Shown here in pieces: positions 27,584 through 36,417 of a stretch of DNA of 52,401 nt; the stretch's first letter is position 1; the number at the start of each line of letters is the position of its first letter. Source of the stretch: Archaeoglobus sp. JdFR-37 (GTDB lineage: Archaea; Halobacteriota; Archaeoglobi; Archaeoglobales; Archaeoglobaceae). The position numbers and the translations under genes are program-made. Location: assembly GCA_002010215.1 (NCBI GenBank), contig MTMY01000001.1, positions 1-52,401 of the forward strand, read 5' to 3'. The notes under the pieces were generated by a model. It had not been told where the DNA came from and made no database searches. It worked only from the letters and a program-made list of their open reading frames with translations.

Positions 27584-28085
27584 GAAGTGGTGGTAAATGG
27601 TAGGGTTTTTGAGTCTAACTTTTCTGGTGTATCAATATGTCAATGAGGTGTTACCATTTTACTTTTCACACATTTTACGTATCATCCCTCAGCCCCTATA
27701 TGACCAGCCTACTTTCTTATGATTGGTAATGGCATTTTTCCTGCCAAATTTTCAGGTTCATATTCTAAACTAAACCCCCAAATGTTCAAAAATACCAGAA
27801 GCCTCCATTAAAAACAATTTCTGACTTATTCTTGCCATACCTGAGCAGACCTCTAAGGAGAAAAACATAAACATGAAGACCTGATTTTTACTTTACAGCC
27901 TTCCTTCATTCCGCATGTGTGGAACAACGATGTAGTTTTATAAGTTGGCATGCATATCTGAGTGGCGAGATTGAGAAGACTATAAATTTCCTTATTACCC
28001 ATTACGGATACGGAAATATCACAGCTCTAATGGAATACCGTAAACTATTTAATTAATTATAGTGATAAATATTGGGTGTATCGAA
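27584..28085. other. Intergenic region, about 500 bp, without a recognised gene
   Basis: AT-rich sequence between the divergent hydrolase and subtilase genes. All frames are short; I see no RNA gene. The right end holds a TATA-like run (CTATTTAATTAATTATAG at about 28045-28062) placed properly for the subtilase. Confidence 0.5.
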
Positions 28086-29369
28086 ATGGGAAACGGAAGA
28101 ACACCTAGTTTAATAATTAGTTTATTTCTGATAGTTTCTATAATAGGAGTCTCGGCAGCACTTATACCACAGGAAAAAGTTAGAGTGATAATTACCGTAG
28201 ACAGAGGTTTTGACGAGAAAATAATCCCGGCTGCAGGGGGGTGGATTATAGCGAAAGGAAAGATTTTTCCAGTTGTGATTGCGGAACTCCCGGCAAAGGC
28301 AATTGAGCATATAAAGAATGCCAAGGGTGTTGCCAAGGTGGAATATGATGTGGAAGTATATGTGCTGGGTAAACCCTCAAAACCACCTGGGAAGGACAAA
28401 CAGAAACCTCAGCCACCACAGGAGATTCCATGGGGTATTAATAGGATAAAAGCTCCTGATATATGGAGCACATCTGATGGCTCAAGTAATGGTGTGATTG
28501 AAGTTGCAGTTCTGGATACTGGAATAGATCACGATCATCCCGACCTTGCAAACAACCTTGCATGGGGCGTGAGCGTTCTGCATGGCAGGATTTCAGAGAA
28601 ATCAAAAGACTATAAAGACAGGAACGGGCATGGAACGCATGTTGCTGGAACGATTGCAGCTCTGAACAATGAAATAGGTGTTGTTGGAGTTGCTCCGGGA
28701 GTGGAGCTATATGCCGTTAAAGTTCTTGGAGACAGCGGAAGCGGCTGGGTTAGTGATATAATTCTCGGAATTGAGCAGGCTTTGCTCGGACCAGATGGGA
28801 CTCTTGATAGCGATGGTGATGGAATAATAGCCGGCGATCCTGATGATGACGCCGCAGAAGTCATATCGATGAGCTTTGGAGGACCAAGCGATGTTCAGTC
28901 TCTCCATGACGCGATAGCAGAAGCTTACAACTACGGCGTAGTACTTGTAGCGGCTTCAGGAAATGATGGAGCCTCGAGTCCTAGCTACCCTGCTGCCTAT
29001 TCTGAAGTCATAGCCGTTGGTGCAACTGATTCAAACGATCAGGTAGCAGGGTGGAGTAACAGGGGGGTAGAGGTGGTAGCTCCCGGCGTTGATGTGCTCA
29101 GCACCTATCCAGATGACACATATGCAACACTGAGCGGGACATCGATGGCGACCCCGCATGTCAGCGGAGTTGTAGCGTTAATTCAGGCAGCATACTACAA
29201 TACATCCGATAGTGTTCTTCCAGTCGGAACATTTGGTGACCTTAACAATACTACTGTAAGAGGAATACTCCACATGACAGCCGAAGATCTTGGGACACCA
29301 GAATGGGATGCCGACTACGGCTATGGAATGGTCAGAGCAGATCTGGCGGTACAGACAACAACTAACTGA
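28086..29369 (+). CDS. Secreted subtilisin-like serine protease
   Basis: 427 residues from ATG 28086; an in-frame GTG at 28062 falls inside the promoter. The signal peptide spans residues 1-24, followed by an I9-like propeptide (VRVIITVDRG to AKVEYDVEVY), a Pro/Lys-rich linker and the peptidase S8 domain with triad D144 (VLDTGID), H182 (GHGTHVAG) and S353 (GTSMATPH). An Asp-rich segment near 245 (DSDGDGI...GDPDDD) resembles a calcium site. It would mature outside the cell. The next locus is a broken matrixin-like protease. Confidence 0.92.
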   Translation: MGNGRTPSLIISLFLIVSIIGVSAALIPQEKVRVIITVDRGFDEKIIPAAGGWIIAKGKIFPVVIAELPAKAIEHIKNAKGVAKVEYDVEVYVLGKPSKPPGKDKQKPQPPQEIPWGINRIKAPDIWSTSDGSSNGVIEVAVLDTGIDHDHPDLANNLAWGVSVLHGRISEKSKDYKDRNGHGTHVAGTIAALNNEIGVVGVAPGVELYAVKVLGDSGSGWVSDIILGIEQALLGPDGTLDSDGDGIIAGDPDDDAAEVISMSFGGPSDVQSLHDAIAEAYNYGVVLVAASGNDGASSPSYPAAYSEVIAVGATDSNDQVAGWSNRGVEVVAPGVDVLSTYPDDTYATLSGTSMATPHVSGVVALIQAAYYNTSDSVLPVGTFGDLNNTTVRGILHMTAEDLGTPEWDADYGYGMVRADLAVQTTTN

Positions 29370-29424
29370 TTACCCATATACATTTTTAACATCTTCTGGG
29401 TGGTTTAAGGGACAGCTATATTGA

Positions 29425-29839
29425 GGCACAGAGCTATTCAACAATACATTCATCATCGATTACTCTGCAATTTGGAATTTCAACGTTCCTAATGGTAGAA
29501 ACGAGATAGTGTTCGATTACTATCCGGACAACAATATCATAGCTGTGACCGTTGTTTGGGGTTACTTTACTAGCTCACCATCCATAATGGAGATAAAAGA
29601 GTTCGACATACTATTCAACGCCGATCCAGATAATGATGGAACTACTGAAAACACAAATGTGATGGACCTGCAGAACATAGCAACCCACGAACTAGGCCAC
29701 GGGATAGGGCTGGACGATCTCTACGAAGACATCTGCTACATGGAGACCATGTATGGTTACTCTGATTATGGAGAAGTGACTAAAAGGGGACTTGAATACA
29801 GGTGATATAGCAGGATTGCATGAGCTCTACGGAGAGTGA
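29425..29839 (+). pseudogene. Degraded matrixin-like metalloprotease
   Basis: The frame from 29425 encodes a metzincin catalytic centre, THELGHGIGLDDLYED, preceded by FNADPDNDGTTENTNVMDLQ and followed by a YMETMYGYS Met-turn-like segment. Two defects are visible. A stop at 29422-29424 cuts the 5' part, and near 29785-29792 the frame shifts by one base. The remaining C-terminus (LNTGDIAGLHELYGE, stop 29837) is intact in the other frame and is the expected matrixin ending. It lies 145 bp from the provirus boundary. Confidence 0.7.
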
Positions 29840-29984
29840 GGTTTGAATTTCTCTTTTTGTGTCTGCATTTTTGCTCTTTTCCCCTCATTTTTATCTCATC
29901 ACCAAATAATAAATAGAATAAAAAATCATTTGTGCCTTCAAGTATACGATTTTAGGGCGATGAAGATGAAAAATGTTATAAATT

Positions 29985-30002
29985 ATAGCCCCGCGGGGAT
30001 TC
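29985..30002 (+). repeat. attL, 18-bp direct repeat
   Basis: ATAGCCCCGCGGGGATTC is identical to 46191-46208. It is a detached copy of the tRNA-Gln 3' end (acceptor strand and part of the T arm), the usual footprint of tyrosine-integrase insertion into a tRNA gene. Confidence 0.9.
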
Positions 30003-30014
30003 TACATCTTCAAG

Positions 30015-30022
30015 GTTTATAA
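30015..30022 (+). promoter_or_regulatory. TATA box of the integrase gene
   Basis: TTTATAAC lies about 30 nt before the integrase ATG and has no ribosome site after it, so the integrase mRNA is probably leaderless. The promoter lies inside the element, next to attL. Confidence 0.5.
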
Positions 30023-30047
30023 CCCACAACTGCAATGACACAGTACA

Positions 30048-31274
30048 ATGAGTGCTTTGAAGTTCCATTCGGCAGAGGGTTTACTCGATGGACAGATGAG
30101 ACTGGCAAGGAAAGAGCTACCAGAAAAGAGCTATAAGATCCTTGAGAATTTTAAAATGAGACTTCTTTCTGAAGGAATCACTAAGCTCCGGATTGTTAGA
30201 TATATCGGATTGCTTAGAAAGATCTACTCCTTGGTTCCGAGAGAATTTGATGAATGGGACGAGGAATATATCGTTGAAGTTCTTGCAAAGCTTGAGGAAA
30301 CGGATTATGAGAATTCCACAAAGAATGAGTTCAAGAAAGCCATGAAGAAGTTCATAAAGTTCTATTACGGGAAAAAGTCTGATTTACTTGATTATGTTAA
30401 ACAGACCAGGAAAAAGGATTCAAAGATCCCTGAGGTTATCAGAGAGGAGGATATTCTGAAGCTTATTGAGGTTGCAGATAATATGAGAGATAAAGCCATG
30501 ATTGCAGTTTGTTATGAGGCGGGTTTAAGAGTTGGAGAACTTGCCGGGTTGAGAATTAGAGATATTGAATTCTTCACAAATTCGACAGGTGAGATGAGGG
30601 CCAAGATAAAAGTGACTGGGAAAACCGGTGAGAGGGTTATCCCGATTGTTATGAGCGTTCCATATCTTAAAAGATGGTTGGATGAACATCCTTTTAGGGA
30701 TGATCCCAATGCCTATGTTTTTTGTTCGCTTGCAAGGATCAACTATGGTGGCATGATCTCTTATCAGAAGCTCTATGAGAAGTTTATTGAGCTTGGTAAG
30801 AAAGCGGGGCTGAAAATACGGCTTCATCCTCATACTCTCCGACATTCAAGAGCTACAGTTCTTGCCAACCATTTGACTGAGGCGCAGATGTGTGAATTCT
30901 TTGGGTGGGTTCAGGGCTCAGATATGCCACGGATCTATGTGCATCTGAGTGGCAGGGATGTGGAAAAATCAATACTCAAGCTGTATGGTCTCGAAACTGA
31001 AGAACAGAAAAAAGAAGTTGAGGCGAAGCCTAAAAAGTGCCCACGCTGTGGTTACCTGAATGCTCCAACGGACTTCTACTGTGGCAGGTGTGCTTTAATA
31101 CTGGATGAGTCAAAGCGTGTGGAGCTTGAAATGGAAGAGATGAAACTCATGAAGGAAATAATGGGGATGATGGACCCTGAAACTCTGAGAAGAGCGAAGG
31201 ATATGATTGAATTTGTTGAAAGGATGAGGGAGAATCCCGAACTGTTTAACCTTTTATTGCAGGTCAAAGGTTAG
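30048..31274 (+). CDS. int: Tyrosine recombinase (provirus integrase) with C-terminal zinc ribbon
   Basis: 408 residues. An N-terminal SAM-like core-binding domain covers about 20-120, and the catalytic domain carries R161 (AGLRVGEL), K192 (TGKTGE), H262-x-x-R265 (HPHTLRHS), W287 in the second-His position and nucleophile Y297 (RIYVHLSG). A zinc ribbon follows, C331-x2-C334-x10-C345-x2-C348, then a coiled tail. The zinc ribbon tail is common in integrases of haloarchaeal and other euryarchaeal proviruses. It sits 45 nt inside attL and should catalyse integration and excision at tRNA-Gln. Confidence 0.93.
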   Translation: MSALKFHSAEGLLDGQMRLARKELPEKSYKILENFKMRLLSEGITKLRIVRYIGLLRKIYSLVPREFDEWDEEYIVEVLAKLEETDYENSTKNEFKKAMKKFIKFYYGKKSDLLDYVKQTRKKDSKIPEVIREEDILKLIEVADNMRDKAMIAVCYEAGLRVGELAGLRIRDIEFFTNSTGEMRAKIKVTGKTGERVIPIVMSVPYLKRWLDEHPFRDDPNAYVFCSLARINYGGMISYQKLYEKFIELGKKAGLKIRLHPHTLRHSRATVLANHLTEAQMCEFFGWVQGSDMPRIYVHLSGRDVEKSILKLYGLETEEQKKEVEAKPKKCPRCGYLNAPTDFYCGRCALILDESKRVELEMEEMKLMKEIMGMMDPETLRRAKDMIEFVERMRENPELFNLLLQVKG

Positions 31275-31285
31275 TTTTTTAGCGG

Positions 31286-31294
31286 TTTTATATA
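31286..31294 (+). promoter_or_regulatory. TATA box of the structural gene block
   Basis: TTTTATATA ends about 26 nt before the ATG of the first structural-block gene; no ribosome site follows. It is the only obvious promoter before the closely packed genes from 31320 to 36680. Confidence 0.5.
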
Positions 31295-31319
31295 CTGGAA
31301 ACCTATTTTCTGTTTTAAA

Positions 31320-31598
31320 ATGAGGCGCCAGCACACAGAGATAGCCATAACCCTGGCCCTGTTTGTAGTGGCTGAGCTGCTTTTAGACGCTTTGGCCGGT
31401 GACTGGCTGAAGCAGCAATTACAGAGTTTTCTTGGTGGCATTCCTGCAGCTATCGGTTTTGTAGCGGTGCTGGCGCTGATATGGGTGAGAGTTAGCAAGT
31501 ATGAGGCGTTGGCTGGTTTAGGAGGGAGTAGAGGTAGAAGGAAGGCTGGAGGCAAGAAAGGAGGTGTGAAAAAGGAAAGTAGGAAAGGAGGGAGATGA
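31320..31598 (+). CDS. Small basic membrane protein, first gene of virion block
   Basis: 92 residues. Two membrane segments (about 8-26 and 40-57) are followed by a Gly/Lys/Arg-rich tail (GGSRGRRKAGGKKGG and beyond) with net charge near +13. The tail could bind nucleic acid or the inner membrane surface. It ends 4 nt before the 4-TM protein. No family recognised; a minor membrane component of the virion is a reasonable guess from position. Confidence 0.7.
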   Translation: MRRQHTEIAITLALFVVAELLLDALAGDWLKQQLQSFLGGIPAAIGFVAVLALIWVRVSKYEALAGLGGSRGRRKAGGKKGGVKKESRKGGR

Positions 31599-31602
31599 AA
31601 GG

Positions 31603-32013
31603 ATGAGTAAGGTAAGGAGAGTTGGAGGGGCTGTAAAAGCCCAGTATGGACATCATTGGGGCGGCAGCTTCAAGAAGGGTCGCATAGGGCTCATGGAAGT
31701 CGGAGCGCTGGTTTTCTATGTACTCGCCAGCATCGCTGCGTTCGGATTGGGTTCGCTGAGTCTTTCATGGCTCACTGACTTTACATGGCTTATCGTGATT
31801 ACAACGATGCTGATAGTGCTTTCTCAGAAGAAAGACGTCACTCTGACGGGTGTCGAGGTAATTGGAGCTATTGTGGCAGTTGTGCTTCCCCTAGCGGCAG
31901 CGGGGCAGCTTACTTCAGTGGGCATTGACATAAGCAGCTATGTCGCTTCAAACGGCTTCCTGCTGTTTCTGATAAGCGTTGCGGGGGCAATTGTAGCAGC
32001 TACTCAGGATTGA
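31603..32013 (+). CDS. Four-TM membrane protein, VP3-like matrix protein candidate
   Basis: 136 residues. A basic Gly-rich N-terminus of about 30 residues precedes four hydrophobic segments (near 33-52, 60-76, 85-104, 114-133) and almost no tail. Size, four-TM topology and position directly before the spike-like gene match pleolipoviral VP3, the internal membrane protein of the vesicle-like virion. The GGAGGGAGATG ribosome site is strong. Confidence 0.7.
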   Translation: MSKVRRVGGAVKAQYGHHWGGSFKKGRIGLMEVGALVFYVLASIAAFGLGSLSLSWLTDFTWLIVITTMLIVLSQKKDVTLTGVEVIGAIVAVVLPLAAAGQLTSVGIDISSYVASNGFLLFLISVAGAIVAATQD

Positions 32014-32062
32014 AGGAAGATCAGGTTTTTCTCAAAATTTTTTACCAAGAGGGGTGGGGCAG

Positions 32063-33574
32063 ATGAGCAACAAAAGAAGGGCAGTAATGGCCGCATTTAT
32101 GCTAACGATGCTGATAGGGCAGACTGTGGCAATACCGCTAATTATCCCGCTGGCAATTGGCGGAATAATTGGGGCTGGCGCCATCGGTTACTGGCTTGGA
32201 TTGCAGAAGTCAGAGGAATATCAGCAGCTAATAGCGGATTATGAGGCTCAGCTGACTTCAAACACTATTCAAAACGACATTAACACACGTTTATATCTGC
32301 AAGAGATCTATGCAAGGGACAACAACATAATAGCGCTTGGTCAGGATTTGTTGCAATATTCACGTAATTATGCGTGGGCTCTGGCAAAGTATGAAGCTTT
32401 GAAGGTCTTGGATACTGAGCTAAACAATGGTTCTAACTTCACGACTGCAAAAACTCTGGCAAAGCAGAAGGCACATGATGCTGTCTATAACTACTATGTC
32501 AATGTGACAAAGAACATCATAGCGCTGCATAATGAGACAGTAGAACTGATCTCTTATGCATTGTATAACTATAGCAACATTGGAATTAGTGAGGTTAAAC
32601 TTGAAGGTAGTCATTTCATCGTTGGTTCAGGCAGTGCTAGCGGTTACGTTAGATTTGATAATAATACTGGAGTGTGGAAGAACTGGCGAACAACTTGGGG
32701 ATCTGAGAGACAGACTAATTTCCAGAATGACTGGACAGAGCCGGAAACTCTGAATCTGCTTGGCACGAGTTTTAACATGAGCAGATTAGATTTGATCTTT
32801 GATTGTCCTGATGATCCGGGATATACCGTCCATTTGTATGCCACAAAGGTCTATATTGCTGGTGATTTGGTTTACAATAAGACAAAGTACACAGATGTGC
32901 TTAATGCGATTGACAGCGAATATAACATGATCAACTCTAACATTGATGCATACATTGATGGGCTTGCCCAGAGTTATGTTGATCAGTGGAATATTACGGC
33001 TCTGATTGATCCATACATCTTGGCTGGCTTGTTGAATCAGGATCTCAATGAAACAGGTTATCATGGTTATGCTGCTGCAGAGTTGGCCCTTATGGGTCTG
33101 AACACTACGGGCATTAATACGACTGTTAACATTACTGTCTATGATGGCGGTAATGCGACAGTCATGGAGGGCTGGCTGTTTACAGACTGGCAGGGAACCC
33201 TTGAAACTGGCCAGAATTATACGGCTAACAGCAGTTATAAGTGGTTCTTCGTTACTGATGGGGGTGTCTATGATCTAACTGGCTATAACTTCAGTGTTGG
33301 ATCTCTCAAGGATTGGCAGGGTAACAGTTTGACAAATGTAACCTTGAAGCGATATGTCAGCCATACCGGTGACGTTGTGAAGATGTATGATGAGCTCTCG
33401 CAAATAAGGCAGCTTTACGAGGAGTACATCAACAACCTGCAGGCTATGGCAGCAGGAGGGGGCAGTGGGGGCTTTGACCTCTCTGCCTGGTGGGCTTCGC
33501 TGGATCAGACTGCTAAGCTTGGAGTTGTTGCCGTTGGAGCAGTAGGCCTTTACGCAGTTCTCAGGAGAAAGTGA
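32063..33574 (+). CDS. Spike-like envelope glycoprotein (pleolipovirus VP4-like)
   Basis: 503 residues. A hydrophobic N-terminal segment (about 10-45) is followed by a long exposed region with roughly twenty N-x-S/T sequons. Near the C-terminus comes a coiled-coil heptad stretch (VKMYDELSQIRQLYEEYINN), a Gly hinge (AAGGGSGG), then one TM anchor ending RRK. This is the layout of the pleolipovirus spike: an exposed body, a coiled coil and a C-terminal membrane anchor. Low Cys and high N/T/Y content differ from the acidic haloviral spikes, as expected for a non-halophile. The ATG 32063 follows GAGGGGTGGGG; a GTG at 32054 is part of it. Confidence 0.75.
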   Translation: MSNKRRAVMAAFMLTMLIGQTVAIPLIIPLAIGGIIGAGAIGYWLGLQKSEEYQQLIADYEAQLTSNTIQNDINTRLYLQEIYARDNNIIALGQDLLQYSRNYAWALAKYEALKVLDTELNNGSNFTTAKTLAKQKAHDAVYNYYVNVTKNIIALHNETVELISYALYNYSNIGISEVKLEGSHFIVGSGSASGYVRFDNNTGVWKNWRTTWGSERQTNFQNDWTEPETLNLLGTSFNMSRLDLIFDCPDDPGYTVHLYATKVYIAGDLVYNKTKYTDVLNAIDSEYNMINSNIDAYIDGLAQSYVDQWNITALIDPYILAGLLNQDLNETGYHGYAAAELALMGLNTTGINTTVNITVYDGGNATVMEGWLFTDWQGTLETGQNYTANSSYKWFFVTDGGVYDLTGYNFSVGSLKDWQGNSLTNVTLKRYVSHTGDVVKMYDELSQIRQLYEEYINNLQAMAAGGGSGGFDLSAWWASLDQTAKLGVVAVGAVGLYAVLRRK

Positions 33575-33607
33575 CCTTTTCCCCTTATTTTTAATATGGT
33601 GGTTTAG

Positions 33608-35026
33608 ATGGCTAGGGGAGCTTTCGTTTTCTTGCTATTTTTCTTGGTGTCATTGGTGCTTATTCCGGCCAGCGCTGACTACATAGACATGTCAAAATTT
33701 GCCAGGAATGCAACGGTTCAGGAGCTTGGGAAGTTCAGCAGCCAGCCAGATTTAGTTTACTGGAGCAACGAGACGAAGAAATTCATAACCGGCACAGAAA
33801 GCAAGTGGGTGATTGATAGCTGGGCTTATGTGGTTGACTATGACCTGAATAAGGGCTATATCGTGGTATATACCAACAGGACTGAGCCAGTAACCATTGT
33901 TGACGTCTTTGGTGGCACTTGGAAGAAAGCAACAATCCATAAAGGCTACAACTATTTCAATTTCTCCGGAGTGCAGGAATATGCCGGGCTTAAGGTTGTA
34001 ACAATAGGCTCACCCTCAGGTTTCGCCATCTTAAAGCAGAAAAGGGATATTTTCTACTTTGAGGACTATCCCATAGCCATCCTTAAATCTGAGCTGGCAA
34101 AGTTTAGCTGGCAGAGGGCAGCGGGAGCCTTGGGGCTTTTCCTTGTGGGCTTCGCATTGAGCTATTGGCTTAAGCGGGAGAGGCTTTTGATCAGCTTTGT
34201 TGACAATCTGGTAATAATATCGGTCTGCATTATTCTAATTCTGGCTGTTCTGAGTGTAGATTATACAACAACGATGGTTAACATCCCTGCAGGCAACTCT
34301 ACAATAGCTAAGGAGATTCCTGCCTTAGAGCTTAGCAAGGAGAAGGTCAGGGATATGTATAACTGGGCTTTCGCTGTATTCTTCATAGCGGGCTTTCTCT
34401 TTGCCATGCGCTTGGCAGACTACGAAAAGCTTTACCTGGCTATCGTGGATTACTCTAAACCAATCAGGCTTTATGAGCTGCCATATCTCCCAAAGAAGGG
34501 GCTCATCAGGGATTTTGATAACAGATTAACCAAGATCAGCTTTAAGGAGGACTTTAAGCAGCTCATAAGCTTTGAGCTGGATGGGAAGAGTGTTAAGGGT
34601 ATTCTGGCGGTGAAGGCAGAGGACAGGGTTAACGACAGCAAGGCGGAGTTTAACGCCAGGTATAGCCTGATTGCTTTCTTTGCCATGCTTATAATCTCGG
34701 TTGTGGCAAATTATCTCAATGCCTTCAAAATAGATCTGGCTTATTCGTTGCTTTTAGCAGCGATAACTGCCTCAATATTCAACATCAAGGCCATAAAACA
34801 GCATTTCAGCCTAGAAGTCACTAAAACAAAGCTCATTGAATGCAGCGAGATAATGAACGAGGATAACTATACCAAGATGCTCAAAAACGCCCAGATCAAG
34901 CAGATTGCCGAGGATTACAACAAGCTGTTGAGGGCTTACGTTAGGGAGAAGATTACGATGCCACGCAAAACTGTCAGTGAGCTTTTGAGCGTCATCAGGG
35001 AAGTAAAGGGTGGTGGCGATGAGTAG
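33608..35026 (+). CDS. Multi-TM protein with exported N-terminal domain (pleolipovirus ORF6-like)
   Basis: 472 residues. The signal peptide is cleaved after A-S-A near residue 22, then an exported beta-rich domain of about 145 residues. Three TMs follow near 172-190, 197-217 and 248-268, then a 90-residue cytosolic part, two more TMs near 350-390 and a helical cytosolic tail. It sits between spike and ATPase as ORF6 does in pleolipoviruses, whose function is still unclear. Its last 8 nt overlap the next gene (ATGAGTAG). Confidence 0.75.
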   Translation: MARGAFVFLLFFLVSLVLIPASADYIDMSKFARNATVQELGKFSSQPDLVYWSNETKKFITGTESKWVIDSWAYVVDYDLNKGYIVVYTNRTEPVTIVDVFGGTWKKATIHKGYNYFNFSGVQEYAGLKVVTIGSPSGFAILKQKRDIFYFEDYPIAILKSELAKFSWQRAAGALGLFLVGFALSYWLKRERLLISFVDNLVIISVCIILILAVLSVDYTTTMVNIPAGNSTIAKEIPALELSKEKVRDMYNWAFAVFFIAGFLFAMRLADYEKLYLAIVDYSKPIRLYELPYLPKKGLIRDFDNRLTKISFKEDFKQLISFELDGKSVKGILAVKAEDRVNDSKAEFNARYSLIAFFAMLIISVVANYLNAFKIDLAYSLLLAAITASIFNIKAIKQHFSLEVTKTKLIECSEIMNEDNYTKMLKNAQIKQIAEDYNKLLRAYVREKITMPRKTVSELLSVIREVKGGGDE

Positions 35027-35384
35027 GGTGAACTTAAAAGCTAATGACAAGGTAGAACAGCTTAAACGCTTTATCAGTTACCGATTAGGCAAAAAGTTAG
35101 GTCTTGGAACCCTAGTTTTTGATCCTTTTGGTGATAGGCTTATTTTCCTTTTAGACGTTGCAGAGAAGGAATTTGGCAAGGAGGCGAGAGATGAGCTTTT
35201 CAGGTTTCTGGAGCCTTACCACAAAATGAGGGTTTTGAAGACTCTTCAGAATGAGGCAATTAAGCAGAAATTCTGGATAGCGGCAAGCGATCTGGCTAAA
35301 CAGGATGGCGAGAAAGAGAAAGTGGAAGAAAGCGATGATGACATTTTGGGCTTATTCGATGGCGGGGAGGGATTGGATGAATAA
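35019..35384 (+). CDS. Small soluble protein between ORF6-like and ATPase genes (ORF7-like)
   Basis: 121 residues from ATG 35019. Helical and charged, with a basic first half and an acidic C-terminus (EKEKVEESDDDILGLFDGGEG). It overlaps its upstream neighbour by 8 nt and the ATPase gene by 8 nt (ATGAATAA), so the three are translationally coupled. Position and size match pleolipoviral ORF7, which also has no known function. Confidence 0.7.
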   Translation: MSRVNLKANDKVEQLKRFISYRLGKKLGLGTLVFDPFGDRLIFLLDVAEKEFGKEARDELFRFLEPYHKMRVLKTLQNEAIKQKFWIAASDLAKQDGEKEKVEESDDDILGLFDGGEGLDE

Positions 35385-36417
35385 GCTCATGAACGTTATA
35401 AATTCGGCAATAGAGAATGATGGCTTTCTTTTTATCGGGATTCTCGGTGATAAAGGGCTTGGCAAAACAGTGTTGGGCATGAACATAACCTTTGACATTC
35501 TGAAGGATTGGCGGGCTGTGTTGAAGCACATGGTGTTTACCATTACCGATTTCAGCAATCTGTCAGGGAGGAGCGATCTGATACGTCATACTGATGGCAG
35601 AATTAAAGCGGTGTTGTGGGATGATTTTGCTTTGCATACATCATCATATGGTTTTACGAAAAAGGGAGAAAGAGAGCAGCTTATTGACTTTATAGAGGAT
35701 TTTGAGGTTGTTAGGGAAGAGGTTGCTGTTCTGATTGTAACTGCTGCCACCTGGGAGATGATCCCACCAAAGCTCAGGGATGCTGCCCATATCTTCATAC
35801 AGATGACAAAGAGGGGAAAAGGAGAGGTATGGGCAAAGCAGAGGGGATGGCTGTTTTTGAGAAAGGATTACAAGAAAATCGGGGAAATCGAGAGTCAGAA
35901 GATTCCTGATGAAATCTATAATGAGTATAGGGAGATGAAGCGTAAAGCCAAGAGAGTAAAGGAGAAAATGGCAGTTATTAAGCAGAAGGAAAGGGCACGA
36001 AAACTGGCATTGGAGCTTTCCTCAGAAGAGTGGAAGGACATAGACCTGTTAACTGCTTATGGCATTCTGGACATGCATGGCAACTTAACAGAGTTCGGGA
36101 GGCTGGTTAAGAAGTATGCGGAAGAGGTTGGGGTGGAGCCTGAGAATGGGCATATAACATATAATAAGTGGTATGTGCGTGGGATGGGAAAATCCCACTT
36201 GACGGAGATAAGCAAAAGCGTGACAAGGGTCAATGATAGAGGTAGAATTGTGGTCCCATATGAGCTGAGGAAAAAATATGGGATTCAACAAAAAAGCGTG
36301 TTCTTGTGGCTTGATTTTGGTAAATTTGTCATAGGCTTACCGGATATCCAGTATGAGGAGTTTGTAAACTTTTTCTTTGATGAAGAGAAAGGGGAAGTTG
36401 AAGAGGTGGGAGGTTGA
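35377..36417 (+). CDS. P-loop ATPase with C-terminal AbrB-like domain (pleolipovirus VP8-like)
   Basis: 346 residues. Walker A GDKGLGKT (24-31), Walker B-like VLWDDF (79-84) and a sensor-type LIVTAATWEM fit the Zot/VP8-like P-loop group used by vesicular and filamentous viruses. A charged coiled region lies near 185-215, then a winged-helix-like stretch. The C-terminal part (about 280-325) has the SpoVT/AbrB pattern VTRVNDRGRIVVPYELRKKY-GI, a DNA-binding swapped-hairpin fold. The ATG at 35377 has GGGAGGG before it; an in-frame ATG at 35305 would add 24 poorly fitting residues. It may drive genome handling or egress. Confidence 0.75.
   Translation: MNKLMNVINSAIENDGFLFIGILGDKGLGKTVLGMNITFDILKDWRAVLKHMVFTITDFSNLSGRSDLIRHTDGRIKAVLWDDFALHTSSYGFTKKGEREQLIDFIEDFEVVREEVAVLIVTAATWEMIPPKLRDAAHIFIQMTKRGKGEVWAKQRGWLFLRKDYKKIGEIESQKIPDEIYNEYREMKRKAKRVKEKMAVIKQKERARKLALELSSEEWKDIDLLTAYGILDMHGNLTEFGRLVKKYAEEVGVEPENGHITYNKWYVRGMGKSHLTEISKSVTRVNDRGRIVVPYELRKKYGIQQKSVFLWLDFGKFVIGLPDIQYEEFVNFFFDEEKGEVEEVGG

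Noticed and set aside
29941-29984. GCGATGAAGATGAAAA just before attL, considered as a C box of a guide RNA
   Set aside because: It lacks the RTGATGA consensus and no D box follows at suitable spacing.
31603-36417. Reading the element as an inovirus-like filamentous provirus (Zot-like ATPase, small coat proteins, HUH Rep)
   Set aside because: The large anchored spike, the 4-TM protein before it and the ORF6/ORF7-like genes fit the pleolipovirus block better; no typical short single-TM major coat protein with signal peptide is seen.
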